From Salibaculum griseiflavum (GTDB lineage: Bacteria > Pseudomonadota > Alphaproteobacteria > Rhodobacterales > Rhodobacteraceae), in the NCBI RefSeq assembly GCF_003129565.1, contig NZ_QETF01000002.1, positions 1 to 64,000 of the forward strand: 64,000 nucleotides of DNA. Direction: 5' to 3'. The notes under the pieces were generated by a model. It was given only the letters and a program-made list of their open reading frames with translations. It made no database searches and was not told where the DNA came from. Position numbers and translations under genes: made by a program. Positions 25,822 through 33,170 of the stretch are shown in pieces (the first letter of the stretch is position 1; every line of letters starts with the position of its first letter).

Positions 25822-26052
25822 ATGGACAACACCACAGAAATCACACCCGCTACGCAGACGGTGCCCGTGCTGGTGCCGCAGACCGAGGCGAGCCGCATTC
25901 TTTCCAAATCGGAAAAATGGCTTGAACGCGACCGCTGGGCTGGGCCGACTATTCCCTACGTCAAGATGGGTCGCCACGTCCGGTATCGCGTAGCGGATCT
26001 GCTTGCATACATCGACGCCAACACAAAACCAGCCGCAGACACCGCAGCATAA
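25822..26052 (+). CDS. AlpA/excisionase-like helix-turn-helix protein
   Basis: 76 residues with a MerR/AlpA-like winged-helix pattern: TEASRILSKSEKWLERDRW, then IPYVKMGRHVRYRVADLLAYI. This pattern is typical of excisionase/AlpA proteins and of DNA-binding regulators in P4-like satellites. It probably controls element excision or the replication genes downstream. A weak hairpin CCCGC/GCGGG (26058-26081) follows the stop. Confidence 0.8.
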   Translation: MDNTTEITPATQTVPVLVPQTEASRILSKSEKWLERDRWAGPTIPYVKMGRHVRYRVADLLAYIDANTKPAADTAA

Positions 26053-26165
26053 AGAAACCCGCACCGAGGCGACGGCGCGGGCTTCCAGGTATTCACAAAG
26101 CGGGACAGCTTTGGGGTATCATAGCACCGCCGCGCCTATCGGGCAAACCGAAAAGGCACGAGCAC

Positions 26166-27047
26166 ATGAACGCTAAAGAGTTAACACGAGAATTGACCGG
26201 ACGCTGGTATCGCCACCAAGGTGCCGCACCTTGTCCGGTATGCCAGCCGGAACGCCGCCGCGATCAGAACGCGCTTTCCGTCTCGGATGGCGCAGGTGGC
26301 AGCCTGCTTTTGCATTGCCACAAGAGCGGCTGCACCTTCGCGGATATTCTCGCGGCGGCTGGCATCCGGGCCGGTGAGTATAGCCCGCCCGATCCGGAGA
26401 TCATCGCGCAGCGCAAACGCGAGGAACGCGCGCAGGCCGAGAAACGGTCGAGGCAGGCCCGCGCAATATGGCAGGAGGCACTGCCTATCGGCGGCACACT
26501 TGCCGAGACGTATTTGCGTGGCCGTGCCATCAAATGCGACCTGCCCAACACGCTGCGCTTTCACCCCGAATGCTGGCATGGGAAGACTTCGAAGCGCCAC
26601 CCGGCGCTGGTCGCAAGGATCGAGGGCGCAGACGGTTGCGCGGTGCATCGCACCTACTTGCGCCCGGATGGCTTGGGCAAGGCTGAGATTGAACCCGCAA
26701 AGGCAATGCTGGGCACTGTTGCCGGGGGCGCTGTCAGGCTCACAGACGCGCACGGACCGCTTGTGGTGGCAGAGGGCATAGAGACCGCCCTATCGCTTGC
26801 CTCGGGGCTGCTGGGTCGCCCTGCGAAGGTCTGGGCCGCACTTTCCACCTCGGGAATTCAAGGGCTGCGCCTGCCCTCGCAACCTGGACGGCTGACTATC
26901 GCCCCGGACGGTGACACTGCAGGCCGAAAGGCTGCGCACGCGCTTGCCGAACGCGCGCAAGGGCTTGGGTGGCAAGTGTCTCTATTGCCTGCTCCCGATG
27001 GCCACGACTGGAACGACATTCTGACCATGAAAGGCGAAGTCGCATGA
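26166..27047 (+). CDS. Toprim-domain primase, phage/satellite type
   Basis: 293 residues. A zinc-ribbon-like N-terminus has CPVC (about 22-25) and HCHKSGC (about 49-55), as in P4/T7-type primases. A C-terminal Toprim fold follows, with VVAEGIETALS (catalytic Glu, about 197) and TIAPDGDTAGRKAA (Asp pair, about 240). It should make RNA primers for element replication. The stop overlaps the start of the DUF3987 gene (ATGA), forming a replication module. Confidence 0.87.
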   Translation: MNAKELTRELTGRWYRHQGAAPCPVCQPERRRDQNALSVSDGAGGSLLLHCHKSGCTFADILAAAGIRAGEYSPPDPEIIAQRKREERAQAEKRSRQARAIWQEALPIGGTLAETYLRGRAIKCDLPNTLRFHPECWHGKTSKRHPALVARIEGADGCAVHRTYLRPDGLGKAEIEPAKAMLGTVAGGAVRLTDAHGPLVVAEGIETALSLASGLLGRPAKVWAALSTSGIQGLRLPSQPGRLTIAPDGDTAGRKAAHALAERAQGLGWQVSLLPAPDGHDWNDILTMKGEVA

Positions 27048-28522
27048 ATATCGCAGCACAACCCATTGAGTATAAACCCGAAGGACCAACGCCCCTGATC
27101 CGGGACATGCCCGATGCTGCGCCCTTTCCGGTCGCTGCGCTGGGTCCACTGCACGAACCGGCAGAGGCCATTGCCCGCGCGACTGAGGCACCCGTTGCAA
27201 TGTGCGCGGCATCCGTCCTGGCATCGGCGGCACTGGCCGCGCAGGGGCACCGTGATGCAGAGACCCTGAACGGCACTGCACCCGCCAGCTTGTTCCTGCT
27301 GACGGTTGCTGAGAGCGGCGAGCGCAAGAGCACCGCCGACCGTCTCGCCATGCGGGGCGTGCGGGACTTCGAGGCCGACCTGCGCACCGAATATGATATC
27401 GCGCGCGATCATTGGCGCGATCAGCACGAGGTCTGGCAGGCAACCCGCGCAAAGATTGTTAAGGACCGGAAAGCCGACACCGCCGCAAAGCGGGCCGATC
27501 TGCAAGCCTTGGGTCAGGAGCCGCCCGCGCCACTTAAGCCGCATATCGTGGCCAGCGCGCCGACCATCGAGGGAATCACCAAACACTTGCCCGAACTGCG
27601 CGCCAGCCTCGGGATCATGACTGAGGAAGGCGGCGCGCTGATCGGCGGGCATTCCATGAAGGCCGAGAACAGATTGGCGACATGCGCCAGCTTCAGCGCC
27701 ATGTGGGACGGATCACCACTCGACAGGTGGCGCGCGAGTGAAGGCACACAATGCTACACAGGGAGGCGCTTTTCGGCCCATCTGCTTGTGCAGCCTGTTG
27801 CAGCGGAGGCGTTGCTATCGGACCCACTGGCGAGCGGGCAAGGGCTTCTGGCCCGCTTCCTGACGTGCCGCCCGGCTTCGCGTATCGGCACCCGCCTGCG
27901 CATGGACAAGGACGCGCAGGCCGAGGCCCAAATTGCTAGCTTTGCTGCCCGTATCCGGTCGCTTCTGTCTCGCGATCTGCCCTTGGCGGATGGCAAGCGC
28001 AACGAACTAGCGCCGCCGGTCCTGCCATTGGCCCGAGACGCGCGGGACGTGCTGACAGCTTTTGCCCGCGAGGTGGAAAAAGCACAGGGGCCAGGCGGAC
28101 CTTTCGAGGATGCGCGGGCCTTCGCCAGCAAGACCGCAGAGCACGCGGCACGCCTCGCGGCAGTGCTGACAATATACGCGGACCCGGACGCGGCAGAGGT
28201 GACAGGCGCGACCATGGCCGGGGCAATCGAGGTTGCGACCTTCTACGCGAACGAGGCCGCGCGCCTCGCGGATGCTGCAATTGTGCCACCGGATGTGGCC
28301 GATGCGGAGCGAATGCGCCTTTGGCTGCTGAGATCGTGGGGCGAGCCGCATATCTCGGCCCGCGCGGCGGCGCAGCGTGGCCCCTTCAAGGTGACGGACC
28401 GCACGCGCAAGGCGCTGCAAAAGCTGGAGGCCCATGGCTGGCTGATCGAGGCGGACGGCGCAAAGGTGGAAGGCAAGCCGCGCCGCGAGGCATGGCGGAT
28501 CGTGCGAGAGGTGCAGCCATGA
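27044..28522 (+). CDS. DUF3987 (YfjI-type) replication protein
   Basis: 492 residues from the ATG overlapping the primase stop. It matches the DUF3987 family: an N-terminal region with AAQGHRDAETLNG, a P-loop-like motif ESGERKST (about 93-100, noncanonical Walker A), a central IMTEEGGALIGGHSMK segment, and a C-terminal winged-helix-like part (FKVTDRTRKALQKLEAHGWL). Family members sit with primases in mobile elements and are presumed helicase-like replication ATPases. The activity has not been proven for this group as far as I know. Confidence 0.85.
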   Translation: MNIAAQPIEYKPEGPTPLIRDMPDAAPFPVAALGPLHEPAEAIARATEAPVAMCAASVLASAALAAQGHRDAETLNGTAPASLFLLTVAESGERKSTADRLAMRGVRDFEADLRTEYDIARDHWRDQHEVWQATRAKIVKDRKADTAAKRADLQALGQEPPAPLKPHIVASAPTIEGITKHLPELRASLGIMTEEGGALIGGHSMKAENRLATCASFSAMWDGSPLDRWRASEGTQCYTGRRFSAHLLVQPVAAEALLSDPLASGQGLLARFLTCRPASRIGTRLRMDKDAQAEAQIASFAARIRSLLSRDLPLADGKRNELAPPVLPLARDARDVLTAFAREVEKAQGPGGPFEDARAFASKTAEHAARLAAVLTIYADPDAAEVTGATMAGAIEVATFYANEAARLADAAIVPPDVADAERMRLWLLRSWGEPHISARAAAQRGPFKVTDRTRKALQKLEAHGWLIEADGAKVEGKPRREAWRIVREVQP

Positions 28523-28848
28523 CCGTCTTTGCCTTCGATGCAAGGGCGGCACTGCAACAAGCGCGCAAAAGCCGTGCCCTTCCTACACCTCCTACACTTC
28601 CTACAGATCGGGCTGCCGAGGGCGAAAAAGTAGGAACTGTAGGAAAAGTAGGAACGGTGCGCGCTTCTGATCCTGAAATTCCACCCGACGAACGCATCCT
28701 GGATCTGGACCATCACGCATCCCGCATCGCCGCCCTAGCCGATCCCGATGGCGTCGCGCGCACCCCAGAAGCAATTGCAGCCGTTTGGGACTGGGCCGAA
28801 GCCCTGGCCCGGCAAACACCCACAACGCGAAAGGACGACGACAAATGA
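28519..28848 (+). CDS. Small element protein containing an iteron-like DNA repeat
   Basis: 109 residues, overlapping the DUF3987 stop by 4 bases and the next start by 4. The protein has a PTPPTLPT segment and later a KVGTVGKVGTV segment (about residues 22-46), both produced by a 9-base-period repeat in the DNA (see 28581-28653). The rest is helical and Asp/Ala-rich. No function is recognised. The repeat may matter more as DNA than as protein. Confidence 0.65.
   Translation: MTVFAFDARAALQQARKSRALPTPPTLPTDRAAEGEKVGTVGKVGTVRASDPEIPPDERILDLDHHASRIAALADPDGVARTPEAIAAVWDWAEALARQTPTTRKDDDK
28581..28653. repeat. Symmetric 3+3 iteron-like inverted repeat
   Basis: Three TCCTAC hexamers start at 28581, 28590 and 28599 (9-base period). 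After a 25-base gap, three GTAGGA hexamers start at 28630, 28639 and 28648 with the same period. The two 24-base arms are inverted complements at 20 of 24 positions. This could be a replication-origin iteron array, a protein-binding site or an RNA hairpin within the replication-module operon. Confidence 0.85.
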
Positions 28849-29099
28849 CCGACGAACTGCACGAACTTTTTGCCCTCATCACCGACGAAGAAAAGGCCGC
28901 TGCATCGGCCCACGTCCGAGGCCGCATCGAGGCCATGACTGGCCAGGATGACGGCCCGATCCGCAGCCGGATCTTCGCCGGATGCACGCTGGTCGCCGGT
29001 GCTGAACTTTTCGCGGAACTCGACAGCCCGGATGCGGCGGCCTCGCAACTGCGCCGCCTCGCCGACCGGATTGAGGCCGGGCAAGCGGTTCGTCATTGA
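28845..29099 (+). CDS. Small unknown element protein
   Basis: 84 residues, ATG overlapping the upstream stop (ATGA). It is acidic and predicted helical (ELFALITDEEKAAASAHVRGR, LRRLADRIEAG). No recognised domain. As last gene of the replication-module operon it could be a regulator or a bridging protein. About 200 bases without a convincing gene follow before the capsid gene. Confidence 0.65.
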   Translation: MTDELHELFALITDEEKAAASAHVRGRIEAMTGQDDGPIRSRIFAGCTLVAGAELFAELDSPDAAASQLRRLADRIEAGQAVRH

Positions 29100-29299
29100 C
29101 CTCATCACGGCGGTTGTGGTAATTATGTCACACATATGGCAGAGCGCGATGCGCTGGCCTGACATATTTGTCTCGCGGACGCGATGCGCCGCCTGACACC
29201 CGACCTTGCCGCGATGCGGATGAGCGACGGATCGAACCCCGAAATCCCACGGGGCGCGTGACCGTTTTCGCTCGCCCCTCATCGACAAGGATTGTTCCT

Positions 29300-30658
29300 A
29301 TGACCACCCATGCTAACGCCGTGCGCAAGCACGCCCAGAACTTTGTTGCCACCCTGCGCAAGGCCGGTGCCGATCTTGATGACTTCGAGCCTCACCGCCT
29401 TTCGTGGCAGGATCTTTGCAAGGTAGAACGCGATGCTCGGTCGACTGCGAAGGAAATCATCGCCAGCGTGACCGACGCCACCCCCGAGGCCCGCGCAGCC
29501 GAGATCGAGGCCGCCTTTGACGCCCTTACAGAGATTGCCGATGACTGCGGCGCTGACAAAGACGCCCGAACCGAGCGCGGCGACCGTGGCCCCTGGGCTG
29601 GCGTTGACTTGGACAGACGCCCCATGTTCGAGAGCGGTTCGTCTTCCGCTGTTGATGGCGGAGACCATGGGCAAGCCCCAGAGGCTTTCGCGCTGCGCAG
29701 CGGAGAGCCGATGCGGCAATGGGCGCAGGCCCGTAGCCATGATGCGGGCATCACGCCTGGGGCTTTCCTGCGCGCGATTGTGACGGGTGCCAAGTCGGAA
29801 ACGGAACAGCGCGCCCTTGCAGGCGGCACAGACGCCGCTGGTGGCTACACCGTCCCGACCGTGACTAGCGCCCAGCTAATCGACCTCGCCCGCGCTAACA
29901 TGGTTTTGGACGCCGCCGGTGCGCAGACCATGCCCCTCGACAGCGCCGAAAACGTGGTTGCCAAAGTCACGGCAGACCCGACCCCGGCATGGCGTGTTGA
30001 GAACGCGGCGGTGAACGAATCCGATCCGACTTTCGGTGGCGTCATTCTTAAGCCCAAGTCGATTGCGGTGATGGTCAAGGCAAGCGTTGAACTGATGGCC
30101 GACAGCCTCAACCTGGAAACGGAACTGCCAAACGTGCTAGCCAAGGCAATGGCGCAGGAGATTGACCGGGTTGGTCTGATCGGCAGCGGCACCGACCCTG
30201 AGCCGACCGGCATCGTCAACTACGGCGGCCTGACCTCTAACAGCTTCGCAGGTGGCGCGCTGACAGGCTATGGCCCGCTTATGGCCGCCCGTGGTGCACT
30301 GCACGGTGCCAACGAGCGCCTGGGGGCCTTCATCATGGCATCCCGCGACGAGAACGACCTAGCGTCCCTCACGGCCTCTGATGGTCAGCCGCTCAACATG
30401 CCTCGCGTCCTGAAGCAGGTGCCAATGCTGCACACCTCGGCAATTCCGACCGATGGCGGCGCTGGATCTGATGAGAGCCAGATCATTGCAGGCGACTTCA
30501 GCCAACTGATGATTGGCGTCCGGTCCTCGATCCGCGTGGAGATCCTGCGCGAACGGTTCATGGACAACCTCCAATTTGGCTTGATTGCCCATGCCCGGAT
30601 CGACTTCGCAGCGGCACGGGAAAGCGCCTTCACCGTTCTGGATGGCGTGACTTCCTAA
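29300..30658 (+). CDS. HK97-type major capsid protein
   Basis: 452 residues from the ATG with AAGGA 8 bases upstream. Residues about 1-140 are charged and helical, like the scaffold-type delta domain. The fold domain is marked by LAGGTDAAGGYTVPT (about 180), then AWRVENAAVNESDPTFGGVILKPKSIAVMVKAS and DRVGLIGSGTDPEPTGIVN, all hallmark HK97-fold sequences. It should polymerise into an icosahedral shell. No protease gene is adjacent, so maturation would depend on a helper or not occur. Confidence 0.92.
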   Translation: MTTHANAVRKHAQNFVATLRKAGADLDDFEPHRLSWQDLCKVERDARSTAKEIIASVTDATPEARAAEIEAAFDALTEIADDCGADKDARTERGDRGPWAGVDLDRRPMFESGSSSAVDGGDHGQAPEAFALRSGEPMRQWAQARSHDAGITPGAFLRAIVTGAKSETEQRALAGGTDAAGGYTVPTVTSAQLIDLARANMVLDAAGAQTMPLDSAENVVAKVTADPTPAWRVENAAVNESDPTFGGVILKPKSIAVMVKASVELMADSLNLETELPNVLAKAMAQEIDRVGLIGSGTDPEPTGIVNYGGLTSNSFAGGALTGYGPLMAARGALHGANERLGAFIMASRDENDLASLTASDGQPLNMPRVLKQVPMLHTSAIPTDGGAGSDESQIIAGDFSQLMIGVRSSIRVEILRERFMDNLQFGLIAHARIDFAAARESAFTVLDGVTS

Positions 30659-30665
30659 CGGACCG

Positions 30666-30692
30666 GCAGGGCTGGCATCCCGCTGGCCCTGC
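30666..30692 (+). terminator. Hairpin after capsid gene
   Basis: 7-bp stem GCAGGGC/GCCCTGC (30666-30672, 30686-30692) starts 8 bases after the capsid stop. No immediate T-run follows, so termination strength is uncertain. Confidence 0.4.
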
Positions 30693-30805
30693 TGCAACCT
30701 AGGGTGGAGGGGGATCCCTTTTTCTAAATGGACTTTTCGCAAACCAGAGCGCGGACCCTTCTTTTATCGCGCCCTTACCCTGTTCAACACAAAAAGGACC
30801 ACGAC

Positions 30806-31150
30806 ATGCAGACAGCCGCACCCGACCACCTTTCCGATGACGCCGCCCGTTGGTGGCGATCCGTCAACCGAGAATTCCAACTCGAACCCCACCACCTGCG
30901 CCTACTGACCTTGGCCTGCGAAGCCTGGGACCGAGGCCAACAGGCCCGCGCAATCCTTGATCGGGATGGCCTGACATATATCGACCGCTTCGACGCCCCC
31001 AAGGCGCGCCCTGAGGTGGCCGTAGAGCGCGATTCCCGCATCGCCTTTGCCCGGCTGCTGCGAGAACTGGACCTCGACTTAGACGGCCCCACAGAGCCGC
31101 CCAGAGCGCCCGCTATCACTTCTAACCGAGGGCGAAGCCATGCCAGCTAA
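30806..31150 (+). CDS. terS: Phage small terminase subunit, P27-like
   Basis: 114 residues from the ATG after AAAAAGGACC. The sequence (LSDDAARWWRSVNREFQLEPHHLRLLTLACEAWDR, then ILDRDGLTYIDRFDAPKARPEVAVERDSR) fits the P27-family small terminase, which recognises the packaging site. The large, ATP-cleaving terminase subunit that normally follows is absent. An element-specific TerS would let a satellite redirect a helper's packaging motor. Confidence 0.85.
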   Translation: MQTAAPDHLSDDAARWWRSVNREFQLEPHHLRLLTLACEAWDRGQQARAILDRDGLTYIDRFDAPKARPEVAVERDSRIAFARLLRELDLDLDGPTEPPRAPAITSNRGRSHAS

Positions 31151-31343
31151 ACGCCGCCGCGCCAAGGCCGCGCGCAAATCCGTTTCTGCCCGTGCCCGCG
31201 AGATTTATCAGGCCAACCCTGATTCGATCATGCCGCCTGTCATCGTGTCGGAAGAACTGGCCCTCGAACTCGACCGCCTGACCCTCATCGCCCAGCCGGA
31301 TATTGAGGCATTGATCGAACAACTCGCCAAGCCGCGAATATAG
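31140..31343 (+). CDS. Small basic element protein
   Basis: 67 residues overlapping the terminase gene by 11 bases in another frame. The very basic N-terminus (MPAKRRRAKAARKSV) suggests nucleic-acid binding; a helical acidic C-terminus follows. It sits where phages have the large terminase start, but is far too short. Function unknown. Confidence 0.6.
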   Translation: MPAKRRRAKAARKSVSARAREIYQANPDSIMPPVIVSEELALELDRLTLIAQPDIEALIEQLAKPRI

Positions 31344-31510
31344 AGACACTGGGGGATGGAGAGCGCCCTCAGTTAGCGCGCCTCGAAGCGGCGCGTTGAC
31401 CAACGGCCCAGCGGGCGGTGGCCTCAAACACCCGCAGCGCGGCACCGGTTCCACCCCTGTCTTTAATTTCGCCGGGGGCCGCGCACCTTCACCTGAAAAA
31501 GGATGCTGCG

Positions 31511-31726
31511 ATGGCGCACCGCGTTTTGTGGCTTCATGTGCTGAAAGTCGGTCTGGCCGATGCACGCCGATCGGAGGCCGACGCGGCCTGGATCTGGTCC
31601 GATGACTTTGAACTGGTCTGCGCCCTAGCCGGGCTGGATCCAGACATTCTTAGAGCCGACTTCTACAGGCGGCAGGGCGCGGTGGCCTTCCCTGAATTCA
31701 AGACCGGCCCTCATTACAGCCGCTAG
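31511..31726 (+). CDS. Small unknown element protein
   Basis: 71 residues from an ATG with AAGGA 8 bases upstream. Contains a helical stretch and FELVCALAGLDPDILRADFYRR near the middle, which looks like a small DNA- or protein-binding helix bundle. No family recognised. It is the last gene before the right end of the element; about 210 bases of gene-free sequence with the arm repeat follow. Confidence 0.55.
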   Translation: MAHRVLWLHVLKVGLADARRSEADAAWIWSDDFELVCALAGLDPDILRADFYRRQGAVAFPEFKTGPHYSR

Positions 31727-31843
31727 ATCAGCAAATGTGGGTGGCACAGCGCGCGTGCAAACGTTTCTGCGCGTTGGCCTCCTGAGCATAACAAGCACAC
31801 GATCAATCAGTGAATCACGACGCCCGGCAATCTTCGCTCGGAC

Positions 31844-31862
31844 TGCTTACTATGTGCTTACT
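31844..31862 (+). repeat. Integrase arm-type site candidate, right
   Basis: TGCTTACTATGTGCTTACT, matching the left motif at 23891 in 18 of 19 positions and the same orientation, about 74 bp inside the right att repeat. In the excised circle the two motifs would flank the core on both sides, the arrangement expected of integrase arm sites. Confidence 0.6.
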
Positions 31863-31935
31863 ATCCCAAAAACGAACCATCTTTTTGGCGATATTTTCAG
31901 CCGGGAAAGTGAGTTTTTTTGTTTTGTTTTCAATG

Positions 31936-31994
31936 TGGTGCCGGTGGAGAGATTCGAACTCTCACGATGTTGCCATCGGGGGATTTTGAATCCC
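31936..31994. repeat. att repeat, right copy (within intact tRNA-Leu)
   Basis: Identical over 59 bp to 23725-23783 and forms the 3' part of the functional tRNA-Leu gene. Bases diverge immediately on both sides of the repeat. Confidence 0.93.
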
Positions 31995-32021
31995 CTGCGT
32001 CTACCATTCCGCCACACCGGC
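31936..32021 (-). tRNA. tRNA-Leu (anticodon CAA)
   Basis: On the minus strand the 86-nt sequence folds as a class II tRNA. The acceptor stem is GCCGGTG/CACCGGC, the anticodon stem GGGGA/TCCCC with loop TTCAAAA (anticodon CAA, reading UUG), with a long variable arm, the T-loop TTCGAAT and an encoded CCA end. It is the integration site of the element, which restores the 3' end. It is intact and should be functional. Confidence 0.95.
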
Positions 32022-32145
32022 CAGCCGGACGTTCGATAGCCGTCCGCCCCGGCGAGGTCAACGGCCAAACGCCATGCCCGGCATTGACCCTCGCCCGTTT
32101 TTCATGCCTAAGGCCGCAACCGACCCGAGCAGCCCGGACCCGCAC

Positions 32146-32724
32146 ATGATCCGCCGACTTTACGACTGGACGATGTCCATGGCCGACCACCCGCGCGCCT
32201 TGTGGGTTCTGGCCGCCGTCGCCTTCATCGAAAGCTCGGTCTTTCCGATCCCGCCCGACGTGCTGATGATCCCGATGATCCTGGCCGCACCGCGCCGCGC
32301 CTGGCTGATCGCCACTGTCTGTCTGGTGTCTTCTGTCGCGGGCGGGATGCTGGGCTATGCGATCGGCGCCTTCGCCTACGAGTCCATCGGGCAGCCGATC
32401 CTCGAGGCGCTGGGCAAGGGCGACAGCATGGCCGCCTTCAATCAGCGATTCAACGACGTGGGGTTCTGGGCGGTGCTGATCGCCGGGCTCACGCCCTTCC
32501 CCTACAAGGTCATCACGATCATGTCCGGTTGGACGGCCATGCCCCTGGGCACGTTCGTGGTAACCTCGATCCTGGCGCGGGGCCTGCGATTCTTCATCGT
32601 CGCCGCGCTGCTCTGGAAATTCGGCGCGCCCATCCGTGACTTCATCGAGCGCCGGCTGGGGCTCATGTTCATCCTGTTCTGCCTTTTGCTGATCGGCGGA
32701 TTCTACGTGGTGAGATACCTATGA
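32146..32724 (+). CDS. YqaA/DedA-family membrane protein
   Basis: 192 residues from the ATG beginning MIRRLYDWTMSMADHPRA; two upstream Met codons exist but lack ribosome binding sites. There are about four to five hydrophobic segments, with FIESSVFPIPPDVLMIP and AGLTPFPYKVITIMSG, the paired re-entrant motifs of the DedA/SNARE-associated (VTT) superfamily, YqaA branch. Members are linked to lipid flipping and membrane homeostasis. The stop overlaps the dsbB start by 4 bases. Confidence 0.85.
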   Translation: MIRRLYDWTMSMADHPRALWVLAAVAFIESSVFPIPPDVLMIPMILAAPRRAWLIATVCLVSSVAGGMLGYAIGAFAYESIGQPILEALGKGDSMAAFNQRFNDVGFWAVLIAGLTPFPYKVITIMSGWTAMPLGTFVVTSILARGLRFFIVAALLWKFGAPIRDFIERRLGLMFILFCLLLIGGFYVVRYL

Positions 32725-33170
32725 CCAGAACCAGACTGACCGTTCTTGCCGCGGGCGGCTCCTTTGCCCTGCTTGCCGGCGCCTTCCTGTTCCAGGCGTT
32801 GGGCTACCCGCCCTGCGCCCTGTGCCTCTGGCAACGCTGGCCCCATGCGGTGGCGATCGTGATCGGGGCCGTTGCCCTGATGATCTGGCGGCCGGCAACG
32901 CCGCTCTTGCTGCTAGGCGCCCTCGCCGCCGCCACAACCGGCGGCATCGGCATCTACCACACCGGCGTCGAACGTGACTGGTGGGAGGGCCCGTCCAGTT
33001 GCACCGGCACCGGTGGCGGCCTGGGCGGTGACCTGTTGTCCACCGACATCGCCCCGGTCGTGATGTGCGACGACGTGGTCTGGTCGTTGTTCGGCTTGTC
33101 CATGGCCAGCTACAACGCGCTGATTTCCTTTGGCTTGGCAGCGCTCTGGGTCATGGCCGCTCGCCGCTAG
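32721..33170 (+). CDS. dsbB: Disulfide bond formation protein DsbB
   Basis: 149 residues with four hydrophobic helices. The first periplasmic cysteine pair is PPCALC (about residues 31-36). The second set, SSCTG and VVMCDD (about 93 and 114), lies in the long second loop. DsbB reoxidises periplasmic DsbA and passes electrons to ubiquinone. It is co-translated with the YqaA-like gene and its end overlaps the convergent Lrp gene by 4 bases. Confidence 0.88.
   Translation: MTRTRLTVLAAGGSFALLAGAFLFQALGYPPCALCLWQRWPHAVAIVIGAVALMIWRPATPLLLLGALAAATTGGIGIYHTGVERDWWEGPSSCTGTGGGLGGDLLSTDIAPVVMCDDVVWSLFGLSMASYNALISFGLAALWVMAARR

Larger units (their letters stand above)
23725..31994. mobile_element. 8.2-kb integrated element in tRNA-Leu(CAA), satellite-like
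   Basis: The element is bounded by two identical 59-bp copies of the tRNA-Leu 3' end, exactly 8211 bp apart. It encodes, all on the plus strand: a tyrosine integrase, an orphan protein, an AlpA-like HTH, a Toprim primase, a DUF3987 protein, two small proteins, an HK97-type capsid protein, a P27-type small terminase and two small proteins. There is no large terminase, portal, protease, tail or lysis gene. It is far below normal prophage size with no visible deletion scar, which suggests a helper-dependent satellite; a decayed prophage is the alternative. Confidence 0.85.

Noticed and set aside
29184-29261. 25-codon ORF before the capsid gene (MRRLTPDLAAM...)
   Set aside because: No ribosome binding site and no recognised similarity; could be a relic, but cannot be supported.
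23725-31994. Complete inducible prophage
   Set aside because: No large terminase, portal, protease, tail, holin or lysin gene; 8.2 kb is too small.
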